Below are positions 15,756 through 22,719 of a stretch of 25,617 nt of DNA, piece after piece; the stretch's first letter is position 1, and every line of letters begins with the position of its first letter. The stretch comes from CAYRVX01 sp964642165. Its GTDB lineage: Bacteria; Planctomycetota; Phycisphaerae; SM23-33. A program made the translations under genes and the position numbers. Location of the stretch: the NCBI GenBank assembly GCA_964642165.1, contig CAZXOC010000078.1:1-25617 (forward strand), in the 5' to 3' direction. Under the pieces are notes generated by a model, which saw only the letters and a list, made by a program, of their open reading frames with translations, searched no databases and was not told the origin of the DNA.

Positions 15756-16982
15756 CTACGGGGCCGTGTGGACGGTCTTGCCGGCGATGGTGACTTCGAG
15801 AACGCGCCCCTTGCCGGTGACGATGGCCTCGAGGGGCGAGACCGTGTCGGGCGGCAGCTCGAGGACGACCCAGTCGGCCTGCTTGCCCGGTTCGAGGCTG
15901 CCGATCCGGTCGTCCCAGCCGAGCGCCCGGGCGCCGTGGATGGTGGCCATCTCGAGCAGCGTGTGGTTGTCGACGCGGGCTTCGGCGCGGAGGCGCGCGA
16001 CCTCGGCGAGCATGTCGAGCGAGGAGTTGCTGGCGAGGCTGTCGGTGCCGAGGGCGACGTTGATGCCGGCATCGAGCATCTCGGCGTACCGGTGGCCGGA
16101 GCGCCCGAAGAAGTCGTTGCTCCTCGGGCAGCAGACCACCGACGCGTTGCTCCGGGCGAGGAGCTTCATCTCGGCGTCGTCGAGGTCGTTGACGCAGGCC
16201 AGCAGGCAGGGCCCGTCGAGCAGCCCGACGCGCCGGGCGAACGCCACGGGCGTGCAGCCGGGAATCTGCACGCTGGAGCTCATCAGCCCCATGTGCATGA
16301 GGAAGTCGAACAGCTTGCCCGAGCCGCGAAGCAGGAACTGGCGTTCGCTGTGCGTTTCGGCCAGGTGCGTCGCGACGGGCCAGCGCCGCCGGCGCGCCAG
16401 GGCGACGGCCTTGCGGTAGACCTCCTCGCCGGTCGTGTACGGCGCGTGCGGGCTGATGCCGAAGCGCAGGCGCTGCGTGCTGCGGCAGCCGCGAATGTGC
16501 TTCTTCAGGCGCGGGATCGCCGCGCCGGCCAGCGGGCCGATGCCCGTCACTTCCGCCAGGCACAGCGCCCGAAGGGGGGTGTTCCTGAGCGTTCGCCAGG
16601 CGCGGTTGCTGTGGCAGACGTCGGCCAGGGCGGTCGTGCCGCCGGCGAGGGCCTCGGCCGCCCCGTCCTCCACCGCGGCGTCGAGGTCGTGGGTGGCCGG
16701 CCAGCGGGTCCGCAGGGCATAGAGCCACTGGGGCATGGGGCGACCCGCGGGAAGCTGCCCGCGAAGGTGCGTCAGCTCCAGGTGCGTGTGGGCGTTGACC
16801 AGCCCGGGCAGGACGGCCACCTCGCCCATCTCGCGGTGGTCCGTCGCGGGGAGCACGTCGTCCTCCGGCCCGACGGCCTCGATGGTCGAGCCGCGCCCGC
16901 GGATCACGCCGCGCTGGAGGAGCGTGCCGTCCGCCGGCAGGATCCACTCGGCCGATATGCTCCATGTGTGCTTGGCTGTCAC
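15756..16982 (-). CDS. COG0402 amidohydrolase, aminofutalosine/methylthioadenosine deaminase-like
   Basis: A 408-residue amidohydrolase. Metal and catalytic residues of the one-metal adenosine-deaminase-like type are visible: HTHLE (H65, H67), SPHAPY (H179), THLAE (H206, E209) and LGTDSLAS (D314). The strand-6 histidine of the family (usually LAHxN) is replaced by Cys263 in LLACVNDLDD, which is unusual. The HTHLEL start and the CPRSNDFFG segment resemble 6-aminodeoxyfutalosine deaminases of menaquinone synthesis more than atrazine-type hydrolases; a methylthioadenosine/SAH deaminase is the main alternative. The frame is open to 17057, but the GTG at 16982 is chosen: it overlaps the phosphorylase stop as GTGA and gives the family's expected N-terminus. 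The coupling suggests it acts in the same pathway as the phosphorylase. Confidence 0.8.
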   Translation of the reverse strand: MTAKHTWSISAEWILPADGTLLQRGVIRGRGSTIEAVGPEDDVLPATDHREMGEVAVLPGLVNAHTHLELTHLRGQLPAGRPMPQWLYALRTRWPATHDLDAAVEDGAAEALAGGTTALADVCHSNRAWRTLRNTPLRALCLAEVTGIGPLAGAAIPRLKKHIRGCRSTQRLRFGISPHAPYTTGEEVYRKAVALARRRRWPVATHLAETHSERQFLLRGSGKLFDFLMHMGLMSSSVQIPGCTPVAFARRVGLLDGPCLLACVNDLDDAEMKLLARSNASVVCCPRSNDFFGRSGHRYAEMLDAGINVALGTDSLASNSSLDMLAEVARLRAEARVDNHTLLEMATIHGARALGWDDRIGSLEPGKQADWVVLELPPDTVSPLEAIVTGKGRVLEVTIAGKTVHTAP

Positions 16983-17854
16983 GACGTGCTGAACCACTGG
17001 CGCCAATCGGACGGCAGGTCGTACTGGCGGACGACGGCGGCCATGGCCTTGCCGCACTCGCAGGTCCGCCCGCCCTGCTCGACGGCCACGGCCACGTTGC
17101 GGACGATCTCACTCATGGCCCCGACGACCGCGGCGAGGCGCTCGGTGTCCGTCTTGTCGGACAGCGGCCCGAAGAGGCTGCCCGGGACGAACGGGTGGTG
17201 GCGGCTGCCCGTCTCGGCGTAGTTGACCACGTAGCAGACGGCCGCATAGCAGAGCTGGAGCTCCTTCGCGAGGAAGACCTCCGGCACGAAGGTGTGGGTG
17301 ACCACCTCGGCGCCCACCGTGCCGTAGACGCGGACCTCGGCGGGCGTCTCCAGCCGCGGGCCCTCGCACACGGCGGCCGTGCCGCTGCCGTGATACACCA
17401 GCTTCAAGTCGTGCAGCACCTCGCCGACGACGCGGCGCAGTTGCGGGCAGAAGACCGGAAACTGGCGGAGGTAACCCAGCGGGCTGTCCTCGAAGAACGT
17501 CTCGCTGCGGCGAGAGGTCCGGTCGATCAGGTCGCCGAGCACGACCAGGTCGCCGACGGCGATGTTGTGGGTGATCGCCCCGCCCGGACCCCAGGCCAGC
17601 ACCCCCTCGACGCCCAGGTCCTTCAGGGCGTACAGGTTCGCGCGGTCGTTGATGCGGCACGGGGCCGTCTTGGCCAGTCCCGGACGGTGGCGAGGCAGGA
17701 GGTAGTAGCAGACGCCTTCGGCCCGGACGAGGAAGACCTCGGCACTGGGCCCGAACGGCGTGGGTCGCGGGCCGATCCGCTCGCCCTCGATCCGTCCGGC
17801 GTCCCACTGGCGATGGACTTCCTCGCCCGCGATACAGGCTATCGTTGCCGACAT
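16979..17854 (-). CDS. MTAP-family purine nucleoside phosphorylase with altered purine site
   Basis: A 291-residue member of the methylthioadenosine phosphorylase branch of the PNP superfamily. Family phrases are present: TPFGPSAEV, LPRHRPG, PCRINDRANLYALKDLGV, the IDRTSRRSETFF block, CEGPRLETPAEV and the PEVFLAKELQLCYA helix. Three sites deviate. The phosphate loop GGSG is missing from ACIAGEEVHRQ. The usual GMT before the PE motif is THT. The TDYD motif, whose first Asp binds the adenine 6-amino side in MTAP, reads VNYA. An Asn there is typical of phosphorylases that take 6-oxopurines, so the substrate may be a hypoxanthine nucleoside. ATG 17854 follows AAAGGGA by about 8 nt, and a promoter-like sequence lies about 75 nt upstream. 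It overlaps the deaminase-like gene by 4 bp. Confidence 0.82.
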   Translation of the reverse strand: MSATIACIAGEEVHRQWDAGRIEGERIGPRPTPFGPSAEVFLVRAEGVCYYLLPRHRPGLAKTAPCRINDRANLYALKDLGVEGVLAWGPGGAITHNIAVGDLVVLGDLIDRTSRRSETFFEDSPLGYLRQFPVFCPQLRRVVGEVLHDLKLVYHGSGTAAVCEGPRLETPAEVRVYGTVGAEVVTHTFVPEVFLAKELQLCYAAVCYVVNYAETGSRHHPFVPGSLFGPLSDKTDTERLAAVVGAMSEIVRNVAVAVEQGGRTCECGKAMAAVVRQYDLPSDWRQWFSTS

Positions 17855-17923
17855 CGGGAAGATCCCTTTCCGCAGCCGCCGTGGCGATCCGTCACCGGCC
17901 GTCCGGCACGTGTCCACGAGGGC

Positions 17924-17952
17924 ATTATGGAACGCCGCCCGCCGGCATGCAA
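17924..17952 (-). promoter_or_regulatory. Candidate promoter of the phosphorylase/deaminase operon
   Basis: On the minus strand TTGCAT (17952-17947), a 17-nt spacer and CATAAT (17929-17924). One of the best promoter matches in the window. Confidence 0.55.
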
Positions 17953-18057
17953 GGCGTTACCTCCCCGGCGCCGGAGCCGGGGGCCGGGCAAGCCGGAACC
18001 GCGCGGCCGGGGATCGGGAGGGCGTGGCGGCCGGTGCCCGCAGGGCGCGGGCGGCGG

Positions 18058-18468
18058 TCAGAACTCGTAGCGGCGCGAGCCGGCGAGGTCCACCGAGCTG
18101 AACTGCCCCGGCACGAGGCGGACGCGTTCGAGGGCGCCGGGGAACCGCTCGCGAAGCGCCTTCAGCAGCCCGCCGGAAAGGAGCGTCTTGAGCCGGTAGC
18201 GATGGGAGGCGGAGTCCACGATCACCGTCAGAACGCCCCGCTCGAAGCCCTCCAGGGCCGTGTGGTCGCGGATCGACTCGGGGAGGATCTCGTCCCAGAT
18301 CTCCGCGAGCTTGCCGAGCTGGCGGACCCGCTTCTTGAGCACGCGCTCCATGAGGATCGTCAGGGGGTGGCCGAGGTGAGTGATGCGGTCGGCAAACTGG
18401 CGCTGCTGCCAGATCGTCCGCAACTGCGCGTCATCGACGGGGTGTTTCCTGGAATCTCCGTATTCCAT
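18058..18468 (-). CDS. DciA/DUF721-domain protein
   Basis: A 136-residue protein whose second half matches the DUF721/DciA fold: LGKLAEIWDEILPESIRDHT, GVLTVIVDSASHRYRL and the closing RVRLVPG. DciA proteins load the replicative helicase DnaB in bacteria that lack DnaC or DnaI; this role is known for a few members and inferred here. The N-terminal 45 residues are basic and polar. ATG 18468 is preferred because GGAAGGA precedes it by about 3-4 nt; the frame is open to 18561 but the extra residues look unlike the family. It lies about 150 bp after dnaN on the same strand, which supports a replication role. Confidence 0.75.
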   Translation of the reverse strand: MEYGDSRKHPVDDAQLRTIWQQRQFADRITHLGHPLTILMERVLKKRVRQLGKLAEIWDEILPESIRDHTALEGFERGVLTVIVDSASHRYRLKTLLSGGLLKALRERFPGALERVRLVPGQFSSVDLAGSRRYEF

Positions 18469-18619
18469 GGTTCCTTCCGGGACGCCTCGTTGCGTCAGCC
18501 TCTGCGAGACCGTCGGCTCCTCCGCGCGGTGCGAGCCTACAAAGTGCATCGCCCAAGTCAATCGGAAAACTCCAGCGAACTTCGCCCTTCGCCCTTCGCC
18601 CCGCGTCCGGCGCGGCGGA

Positions 18620-19729
18620 TCACTCGAGCTCCACGGGCATCACGACGTAGAGGAAATCGGCTCCCGACCGGATCACGGCGGGCTTGAGCGGGGCGTTCAT
18701 CTCGAAGGTGATCTCGTCGGTGTCGATGACGCGGAGCGCGTCGATCAGGAACGCCGGGTTGAACGCCATGTCCATCGCCGTGCCTTCGAAGGTGGCGGGG
18801 CAGGTGACCTCGGCCTCGCCCGCCTCCGGCGCGCGGCTGGAGAGCACGACCTGCTTGGGCTGGAAGCTCAGCCGCACGCCGCGCGACTCCTCGTTGGTCA
18901 GCAGCGCCGCCAGGCGGACGCTGTGCTCGAGGTCGCCGGTCCGCAGCTTGGCCTTGTGCTCGCACTGCTGGGGGATCACGTCGGAGTACTTGGGGAAGTT
19001 GCCCTGCACCAGCGAGCTGATCAACACCGCCTGGGCCGTCCGCACGAGGACCTGGTTCTCCTCGACCTTCACCGAGAGGACCTCCTCGCCGGTCGCGACG
19101 CGCTGGATCAGGCCCATCAGCTTCGCCGGGACGATCGCCGTCACGTCGCGAGCGGCTGCCTTCGCCAGCGAGCCCTTCGCCTGCGCCAGGCGGTGGCCGT
19201 CGGTCGCCACCAACTGGAGCTTCTTGCCGACCGCCTCCCACAGCACGCCGCTCATGGCGTAGTGGCTGTGGGCCTTGGCGGCCGCGAACAGCGTCCGAGC
19301 GATCATCTCCCCCACCGCCTCGGCCGGCACGGTGAAGTCGCCCTCGCCCTCGAAGTCCGCCACGGCGGGGTACTCGCCCGGGTCGTAGCCGTAGATCTTG
19401 AAGTGACTGCCGCTGCCGCGAACGTGCACCGCCTCCTTCTCGGTCTCGATGGCGAGGCTCTCCTCCTCGGCGGACTCCCGGACGATGCCGCCGAGCCGGT
19501 CGGCCGGCACGAGCGCCTCGCCCGGCTCCTCGACCTGGACGGCCGTCATCCGGTAGCGGCAGCCCGCCTCCAGGTCCGTCGCCAGGAGCGTCAGCACCGA
19601 CGTGTCCTCTTCCTTCTCGGCGATCAGCTTGACGCATTGCAGGACCGGCTTGGGCGTCCGGGTCGCGACGATGCTGCCCGCCAGCGCCAAGGCTTCCTGG
19701 AGTGCCGAGGTCTGCGCGATCACCTTCAT
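18620..19729 (-). CDS. dnaN: DNA polymerase III beta subunit (sliding clamp)
   Basis: A 369-residue protein of typical clamp length (366-378). It starts MKVIAQTSALQEALALAGSI and shows three repeated clamp domains, with the conserved ATDGHRLA in the middle domain and the family ending FLYVVMPVEL. The clamp encircles DNA and tethers DNA polymerase III and repair enzymes. The frame is open far upstream of the start, but ATG 19729 gives the canonical N-terminus and has AAGGTG a few bases upstream. A strong promoter-like sequence lies about 110 nt before the start. dnaA and oriC are not in the window; dnaN is followed by a DciA-like gene instead of recF. Confidence 0.96.
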   Translation of the reverse strand: MKVIAQTSALQEALALAGSIVATRTPKPVLQCVKLIAEKEEDTSVLTLLATDLEAGCRYRMTAVQVEEPGEALVPADRLGGIVRESAEEESLAIETEKEAVHVRGSGSHFKIYGYDPGEYPAVADFEGEGDFTVPAEAVGEMIARTLFAAAKAHSHYAMSGVLWEAVGKKLQLVATDGHRLAQAKGSLAKAAARDVTAIVPAKLMGLIQRVATGEEVLSVKVEENQVLVRTAQAVLISSLVQGNFPKYSDVIPQQCEHKAKLRTGDLEHSVRLAALLTNEESRGVRLSFQPKQVVLSSRAPEAGEAEVTCPATFEGTAMDMAFNPAFLIDALRVIDTDEITFEMNAPLKPAVIRSGADFLYVVMPVELE

Positions 19730-19846
19730 AACGCACCTTCCTTGCTTCGAGGCCCATCTCGCCGCCCGAGCGACGGCGGGAGGGAAATGCGCCGCGGCGC
19801 GCCGACCGGGCATGCCACGGCCGCACGTGCCCCCCGCATCGCCGAA

Positions 19847-19875
19847 CTTATATCCGTGCCCGCGCGACGTTGCAA
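19847..19875 (-). promoter_or_regulatory. Candidate promoter of dnaN
   Basis: On the minus strand TTGCAA (19875-19870), a 17-nt spacer and TATAAG (19852-19847). A near-consensus sigma-70-type promoter, and the clearest example of the TTGCnn pattern. Confidence 0.65.
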
Positions 19876-19901
19876 GAGGCAAGGGCCTTTTCCCACGCCG
19901 T

Positions 19902-19930
19902 TTGCCAACGCCCGGGCCGACCGCTACCAT
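19902..19930 (+). promoter_or_regulatory. Candidate promoter of the aldo/keto reductase
   Basis: TTGCCA (19902-19907), a 17-nt spacer and TACCAT (19925-19930), with a leader of about 30 nt to ATG 19969. It stands back to back with the dnaN promoter. Confidence 0.55.
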
Positions 19931-19968
19931 GAACGCCCCACGAGGCACGACCGAAAGGACGCCCGCCC

Positions 19969-20961
19969 ATGGAATACCGCAAGCTCGGCCAAACCGACAT
20001 CGAGGTCTCCACCGTCTGCCTCGGCTGCTGGGCGCTGATCGGCGGGGGCACCTGGGGCGACCAGGACCGCGGCGAATCGCTCGCCACGCTTCGAGCGGCG
20101 CTGGACGCCGGCATCACCTTCTTCGACACCGCGCCCGGCTACGGCAACGGAGAGTCCGAAGAGCTCGTCGGAAAGGCACTCGCCGACGTGCGGAACGACG
20201 TGGTCCTCGCCACGAAGGTCAGCCGCGGGCAACTGGCCCACGACGACGTGATCGCCTCCTGCGAGCGCAGCCTGCGGCTCCTGAAGACCGACGTGATCGA
20301 CCTGCTCCAGGTCCACTGGCCCCGGGCGGACGTCCCCCTCGCCGAAACGCTCGAGGCGATGCAGCGCCTCCAGGAGGCCGGCAAGGTCCGCGCCATCGGC
20401 GTGTCGAACTTCGGGGGCAGCTACCTCGCCGAGGCCGCCGCCCTGGCCCGCATCGAGACCAACCAGCTCTGCTACAGCCTGCTCTGGCGCCCCGTCGAGC
20501 ACGAGGTCCGGCCGATGTGCATGGAGCGGGGCATCGGCATCCTCTGCTACAGCCCGCTGTGCCAGGGGCTGCTGACGGGCAAGTTCGCCTCGGCCGACGA
20601 CGTGCCCGAGGGCCGGGCCCGGACCAGGCTGTTCTCCAGCGACCGCCCGTACGCGCGGCACGGCGAGAGCGGCTGCGAGGCGGAGACCTTCCGGGCCCTC
20701 GCCGAGGTCCGCCGCATCGCCGAAGCCGCCGGGCAGCCCATGGGGCACGTGGCGCTGGCATGGCTGCTGGCCCGGCGGGGCGTGACGTCCGTCATCGCCG
20801 GGGCCCGAAGCCCCGAGCAGGCCCGCCAGAACGCCCGCGCCGCCGACGCGAAGCTCGCCGACGAAACGCTGGACGCCCTGACCGCCGCCACGGAGGCCGT
20901 CAAGGCGCAGGTCGGCACCAACGCCGACATGTGGCAGAGCGACTCGCGAATGGAGCGGTGA
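19969..20961 (+). CDS. Aldo/keto reductase
   Basis: A 330-residue TIM-barrel NADPH-dependent reductase. The catalytic tetrad is complete: Asp53 and Tyr58 in FFDTAPGYGNGESEEL, Lys83 in LATKVS and His116 in LLQVHWP. AIGVSNF and the C-terminal SVIAGARSPEQ (cofactor phosphate binding) confirm the family. The closest groups by motif are the YghZ/PdxI-like and sugar-dehydrogenase-like AKRs, which reduce aldehydes or oxidise sugars; the substrate cannot be told. AAAGGA lies about 10 nt before ATG 19969. It is divergent from dnaN and transcribed alone. Confidence 0.93.
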   Translation: MEYRKLGQTDIEVSTVCLGCWALIGGGTWGDQDRGESLATLRAALDAGITFFDTAPGYGNGESEELVGKALADVRNDVVLATKVSRGQLAHDDVIASCERSLRLLKTDVIDLLQVHWPRADVPLAETLEAMQRLQEAGKVRAIGVSNFGGSYLAEAAALARIETNQLCYSLLWRPVEHEVRPMCMERGIGILCYSPLCQGLLTGKFASADDVPEGRARTRLFSSDRPYARHGESGCEAETFRALAEVRRIAEAAGQPMGHVALAWLLARRGVTSVIAGARSPEQARQNARAADAKLADETLDALTAATEAVKAQVGTNADMWQSDSRMER

Positions 20962-21016
20962 AGCGCCGCCGAGGCCGGGTGACCACCTCGCGGCTGCGCC
21001 CGTCGGCGGCAGGCGC

Positions 21017-21045
21017 TTGCGTGGCAGCCGGGACAGCGGGATAAT
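21017..21045 (+). promoter_or_regulatory. Candidate promoter of the MNT gene, implying a leaderless mRNA
   Basis: TTGCGT (21017-21022), a 17-nt spacer and GATAAT (21040-21045). The expected start of transcription is at about 21051-21053, on top of the ATG at 21053 and downstream of the ATG at 21047. The same layout is seen ahead of the decayed copy at 22639. Confidence 0.5.
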
Positions 21046-21052
21046 CATGGCG

Positions 21053-21382
21053 ATGGCTGCAAGCGAATGGATCGACAGAATGGTCGAGGTGATCGCTCGG
21101 CGGTTCCATCCACTTCAGATCATCCTTTTCGGCTCCCACGCGCGAGGCGATCACGCTCCCGACAGCGACGTCGATTTCCTCGTTGTCCTGCCGTCGCTGC
21201 CGGACAAGAGGAGAACCGCGATCGAGATCCGCCGCTGCCTCGACGACTTCCCCGTCTCCAAAGACATCGTCGTCACCACTCCCGAGGAAATCGAGCGCCG
21301 GGGGCATCTCGTGGGCACGGTGCTGCGGCCGGCTCTGCGCGAGGGAAGAGTTCTCTATGAACGATCCCGAAGTGATCGCTGA
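21053..21382 (+). CDS. MNT-type minimal nucleotidyltransferase (antitoxin of an MNT-HEPN pair)
   Basis: A 109-residue protein of the polymerase-beta-like nucleotidyltransferase superfamily. The active-site pattern G-S-x10-D-x-D is intact: G27-S28 in FGSHARGD and D39, D41 in DSDVDFLVV. In characterised MNT-HEPN modules such as MntA-HepT the MNT protein transfers AMP to the HEPN toxin and silences it. The HEPN gene follows with a 26-bp overlap, as usual for these modules, but is broken by a stop codon. The start ATG 21053 is preferred to ATG 21047 because the -10 box ends only 8 nt before it and no ribosome site is visible; the protein would then be read from a leaderless message. Both choices differ by two residues only. 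Confidence 0.85.
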   Translation: MAASEWIDRMVEVIARRFHPLQIILFGSHARGDHAPDSDVDFLVVLPSLPDKRRTAIEIRRCLDDFPVSKDIVVTTPEEIERRGHLVGTVLRPALREGRVLYERSRSDR

Positions 21383-21758
21383 GGCCCGGCACTGGCTGCG
21401 GTAGGCGCGCGAGGACCTCGCCGAGTCCGAGAGAATCCTGGCCGAGGGCCAGCCTGTCTACCGACACGCCTGCTGGTACGCGCAGCAGGCCGCCGAGAAG
21501 GCCTTGAAGGCAGGCCTCGTCCGGCTTCAGACGGACTTCCCCCGGACACACGATCTGGCGAGGCTGCGCGGCCTCTTGCCCGATGACTGGAGCGCCCGGC
21601 AGACGAACGTGGATCTCGCCAGTCTGACGGAATGGGCGGTTGCGTCGCGCTACCCGGGGGATTGGGTCGAAGCGAGCCGCACCGACGCCGAGACAGCGGC
21701 TCAGTCGGCTCGTGCCGTCCTGTCGGCCATCGAGCAGGACCTGGACATCGAGGCATGA
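21357..21758 (+). pseudogene. HEPN-domain toxin gene interrupted by an in-frame TAG
   Basis: The frame opens at ATG 21357, inside the end of the MNT gene, and reads MNDPEVIAEARHWLR, then TAG at 21402-21404, then continues without shift as AREDLAESERILAEGQPVYR and HACWYAQQAAEKALKA to TGA at 21756. The second part is a classical HEPN four-helix domain: the WLR(Q)AREDL start, the YAQQAAEKALKA helix and the THDLARL segment. A single C-to-T change (CAG to TAG) would restore the family's usual Gln. TAG ends several intact genes here (for example at 251-253 and 6106-6108), so it is a genuine stop. No ATG or GTG gives a good restart; a TTG at 21504 would keep only the C-terminal 84 residues. Inactive toxin is the likeliest reading; sequencing error and amber suppression remain possible. 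Confidence 0.85.
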
Positions 21759-21782
21759 GGCCGGCCCGCCGCCCCCCCTGCG

Positions 21783-22586
21783 TCAGCCTTGCCGCGTGCC
21801 GTTGCGCGGCACGAGCAGGTCCTCGCTGCGGTAGTGGACGCACACCAGGTACAGGCCGTCGGGCGGGGCGGTCGGGCCGGCCTCGCGGCGGTCGCGCGTG
21901 GCCAGGACACGGTCGATTCGCTCCGGGCCCCAGCGCCCCCGGCCGATCTCGATCAGCGTCCCCACGATGTTGCGGACCATGTTGTACAGGAAGCCGTCGC
22001 CCTGGACGGTGACGAGGACCTCGGTTCCGGCCTCGGCGACGTCGCAGCGGAAGACCGTGCGGACGGTGTTGTCGCGCTGGTCGGCGGACGTGGCGAAGCC
22101 GACGAAGTCGTGCCGGCCGAGAAGGCGCAGGGCCGCGGCCCGCATCACCTCCACGTCCAGCGGGCGCCAGCAATGGTACACCTGGGCGGCCAGGGCCGGC
22201 GGGCGAGCCGGGGGGACGTAGATGCGGTAGCGGTACGTCTTGCCGACCGCCGAGCGCGAGGCGTGGAAGCCTTCGGGCACCGGGGCGGCGGAGACGACGG
22301 CGACGTCCGCCGGCAGACGCGAGTTCATCGCCCGCCGCAGCCCGCGCAGCGGCACGGCGAGGTTGCTCGTGTAGAAATTGGCGACCTGCCCGGCGGCGTG
22401 CACGCCGGCATCGGTGCGTCCGGCCCCGAGGACGACGACCTTGTGGCGCAGCACGGCGCCCGCGGCGTCCTCGATGCGCGCCTGCACCGTGTCGATGCCC
22501 TCGGCCTGGCGCTGCCAGCCGTGGTACGCCGCGCCGTTGTACGCGACCACCAGCTTGATGTTCCGCCGTGGGGGCGAATCGGTCAT
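21783..22586 (-). CDS. truA: tRNA pseudouridine synthase A
   Basis: A 267-residue enzyme that makes pseudouridine at tRNA positions 38-40. The catalytic aspartate is D59 in GAGRTDAGVHA. Other family phrases are LVVAYNGAAYHGWQRQ (12-27), GKTYRYRIY, HDFVGFATS and the FLYNMVRNIVGTL helix near the C-terminus. The frame is open to 22721, but ATG 22586 gives the family's N-terminus; no strong ribosome site precedes it. It is convergent with the broken HEPN gene, with only 24 bp between the two stops. It is a housekeeping gene inside an otherwise accessory stretch. Confidence 0.95.
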   Translation of the reverse strand: MTDSPPRRNIKLVVAYNGAAYHGWQRQAEGIDTVQARIEDAAGAVLRHKVVVLGAGRTDAGVHAAGQVANFYTSNLAVPLRGLRRAMNSRLPADVAVVSAAPVPEGFHASRSAVGKTYRYRIYVPPARPPALAAQVYHCWRPLDVEVMRAAALRLLGRHDFVGFATSADQRDNTVRTVFRCDVAEAGTEVLVTVQGDGFLYNMVRNIVGTLIEIGRGRWGPERIDRVLATRDRREAGPTAPPDGLYLVCVHYRSEDLLVPRNGTRQG

Positions 22587-22630
22587 CGTGCGGTCTACGT
22601 TACCGTTCTGCGCGCCTCCCGCAAGGACCT

Positions 22631-22650
22631 GGCGGCCCTTGCAGGCCGCC
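22631..22650. other. Hairpin between truA and the MNT relic
   Basis: GGCGGCC-CTTGCA-GGCCGCC, a perfect 7-bp stem. Its right arm overlaps the candidate -35 box and spacer of the MNT relic. Confidence 0.5.
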
Positions 22651-22717
22651 GAGGTGGCCGGGATGATGCGGTTCACGGCGGTCAAGCAATGGATCGACAG
22701 GACGGTCGACGTGATCG
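22639..22717 (+). pseudogene. Relic of a second MNT gene (promoter plus first codons)
   Basis: TTGCAG (22639-22644), a 17-nt spacer and GATGAT (22662-22667) repeat the promoter layout of the MNT gene at 21017. Eight bases on, at 22675, comes ACG where the intact gene has ATG. The next codons read AVKQWIDRTVDVI against AASEWIDRMVEVI in the intact protein. The 28-nt block 22690-22717 differs from 21068-21095 at only three positions. Similarity stops at 22717, where the sequence passes into a protease fragment on the other strand. The nucleotidyltransferase active site is absent. Two ATGs at 22663 and 22666 are in frame, so a short peptide could still be made, but without the enzyme domain. Confidence 0.7.
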
Positions 22718-22719
22718 TC

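Noticed and set aside
18578..18600. Three tandem GGCGAAG heptamers (minus strand) between dnaN and the DciA gene
   Set aside because: Too short to separate from chance or slippage in GC-rich DNA; no hairpin or coding meaning found.
19730..19968. Possible replication origin beside dnaN
   Set aside because: No DnaA-box cluster (TTATCCACA-like) or AT-rich unwinding region is visible; the spacer is explained by two back-to-back promoters.
21504..21758. Short HEPN protein starting at TTG 21504
   Set aside because: It would lack the first helix of the HEPN fold and has no ribosome site; a broken longer gene explains the sequence better.
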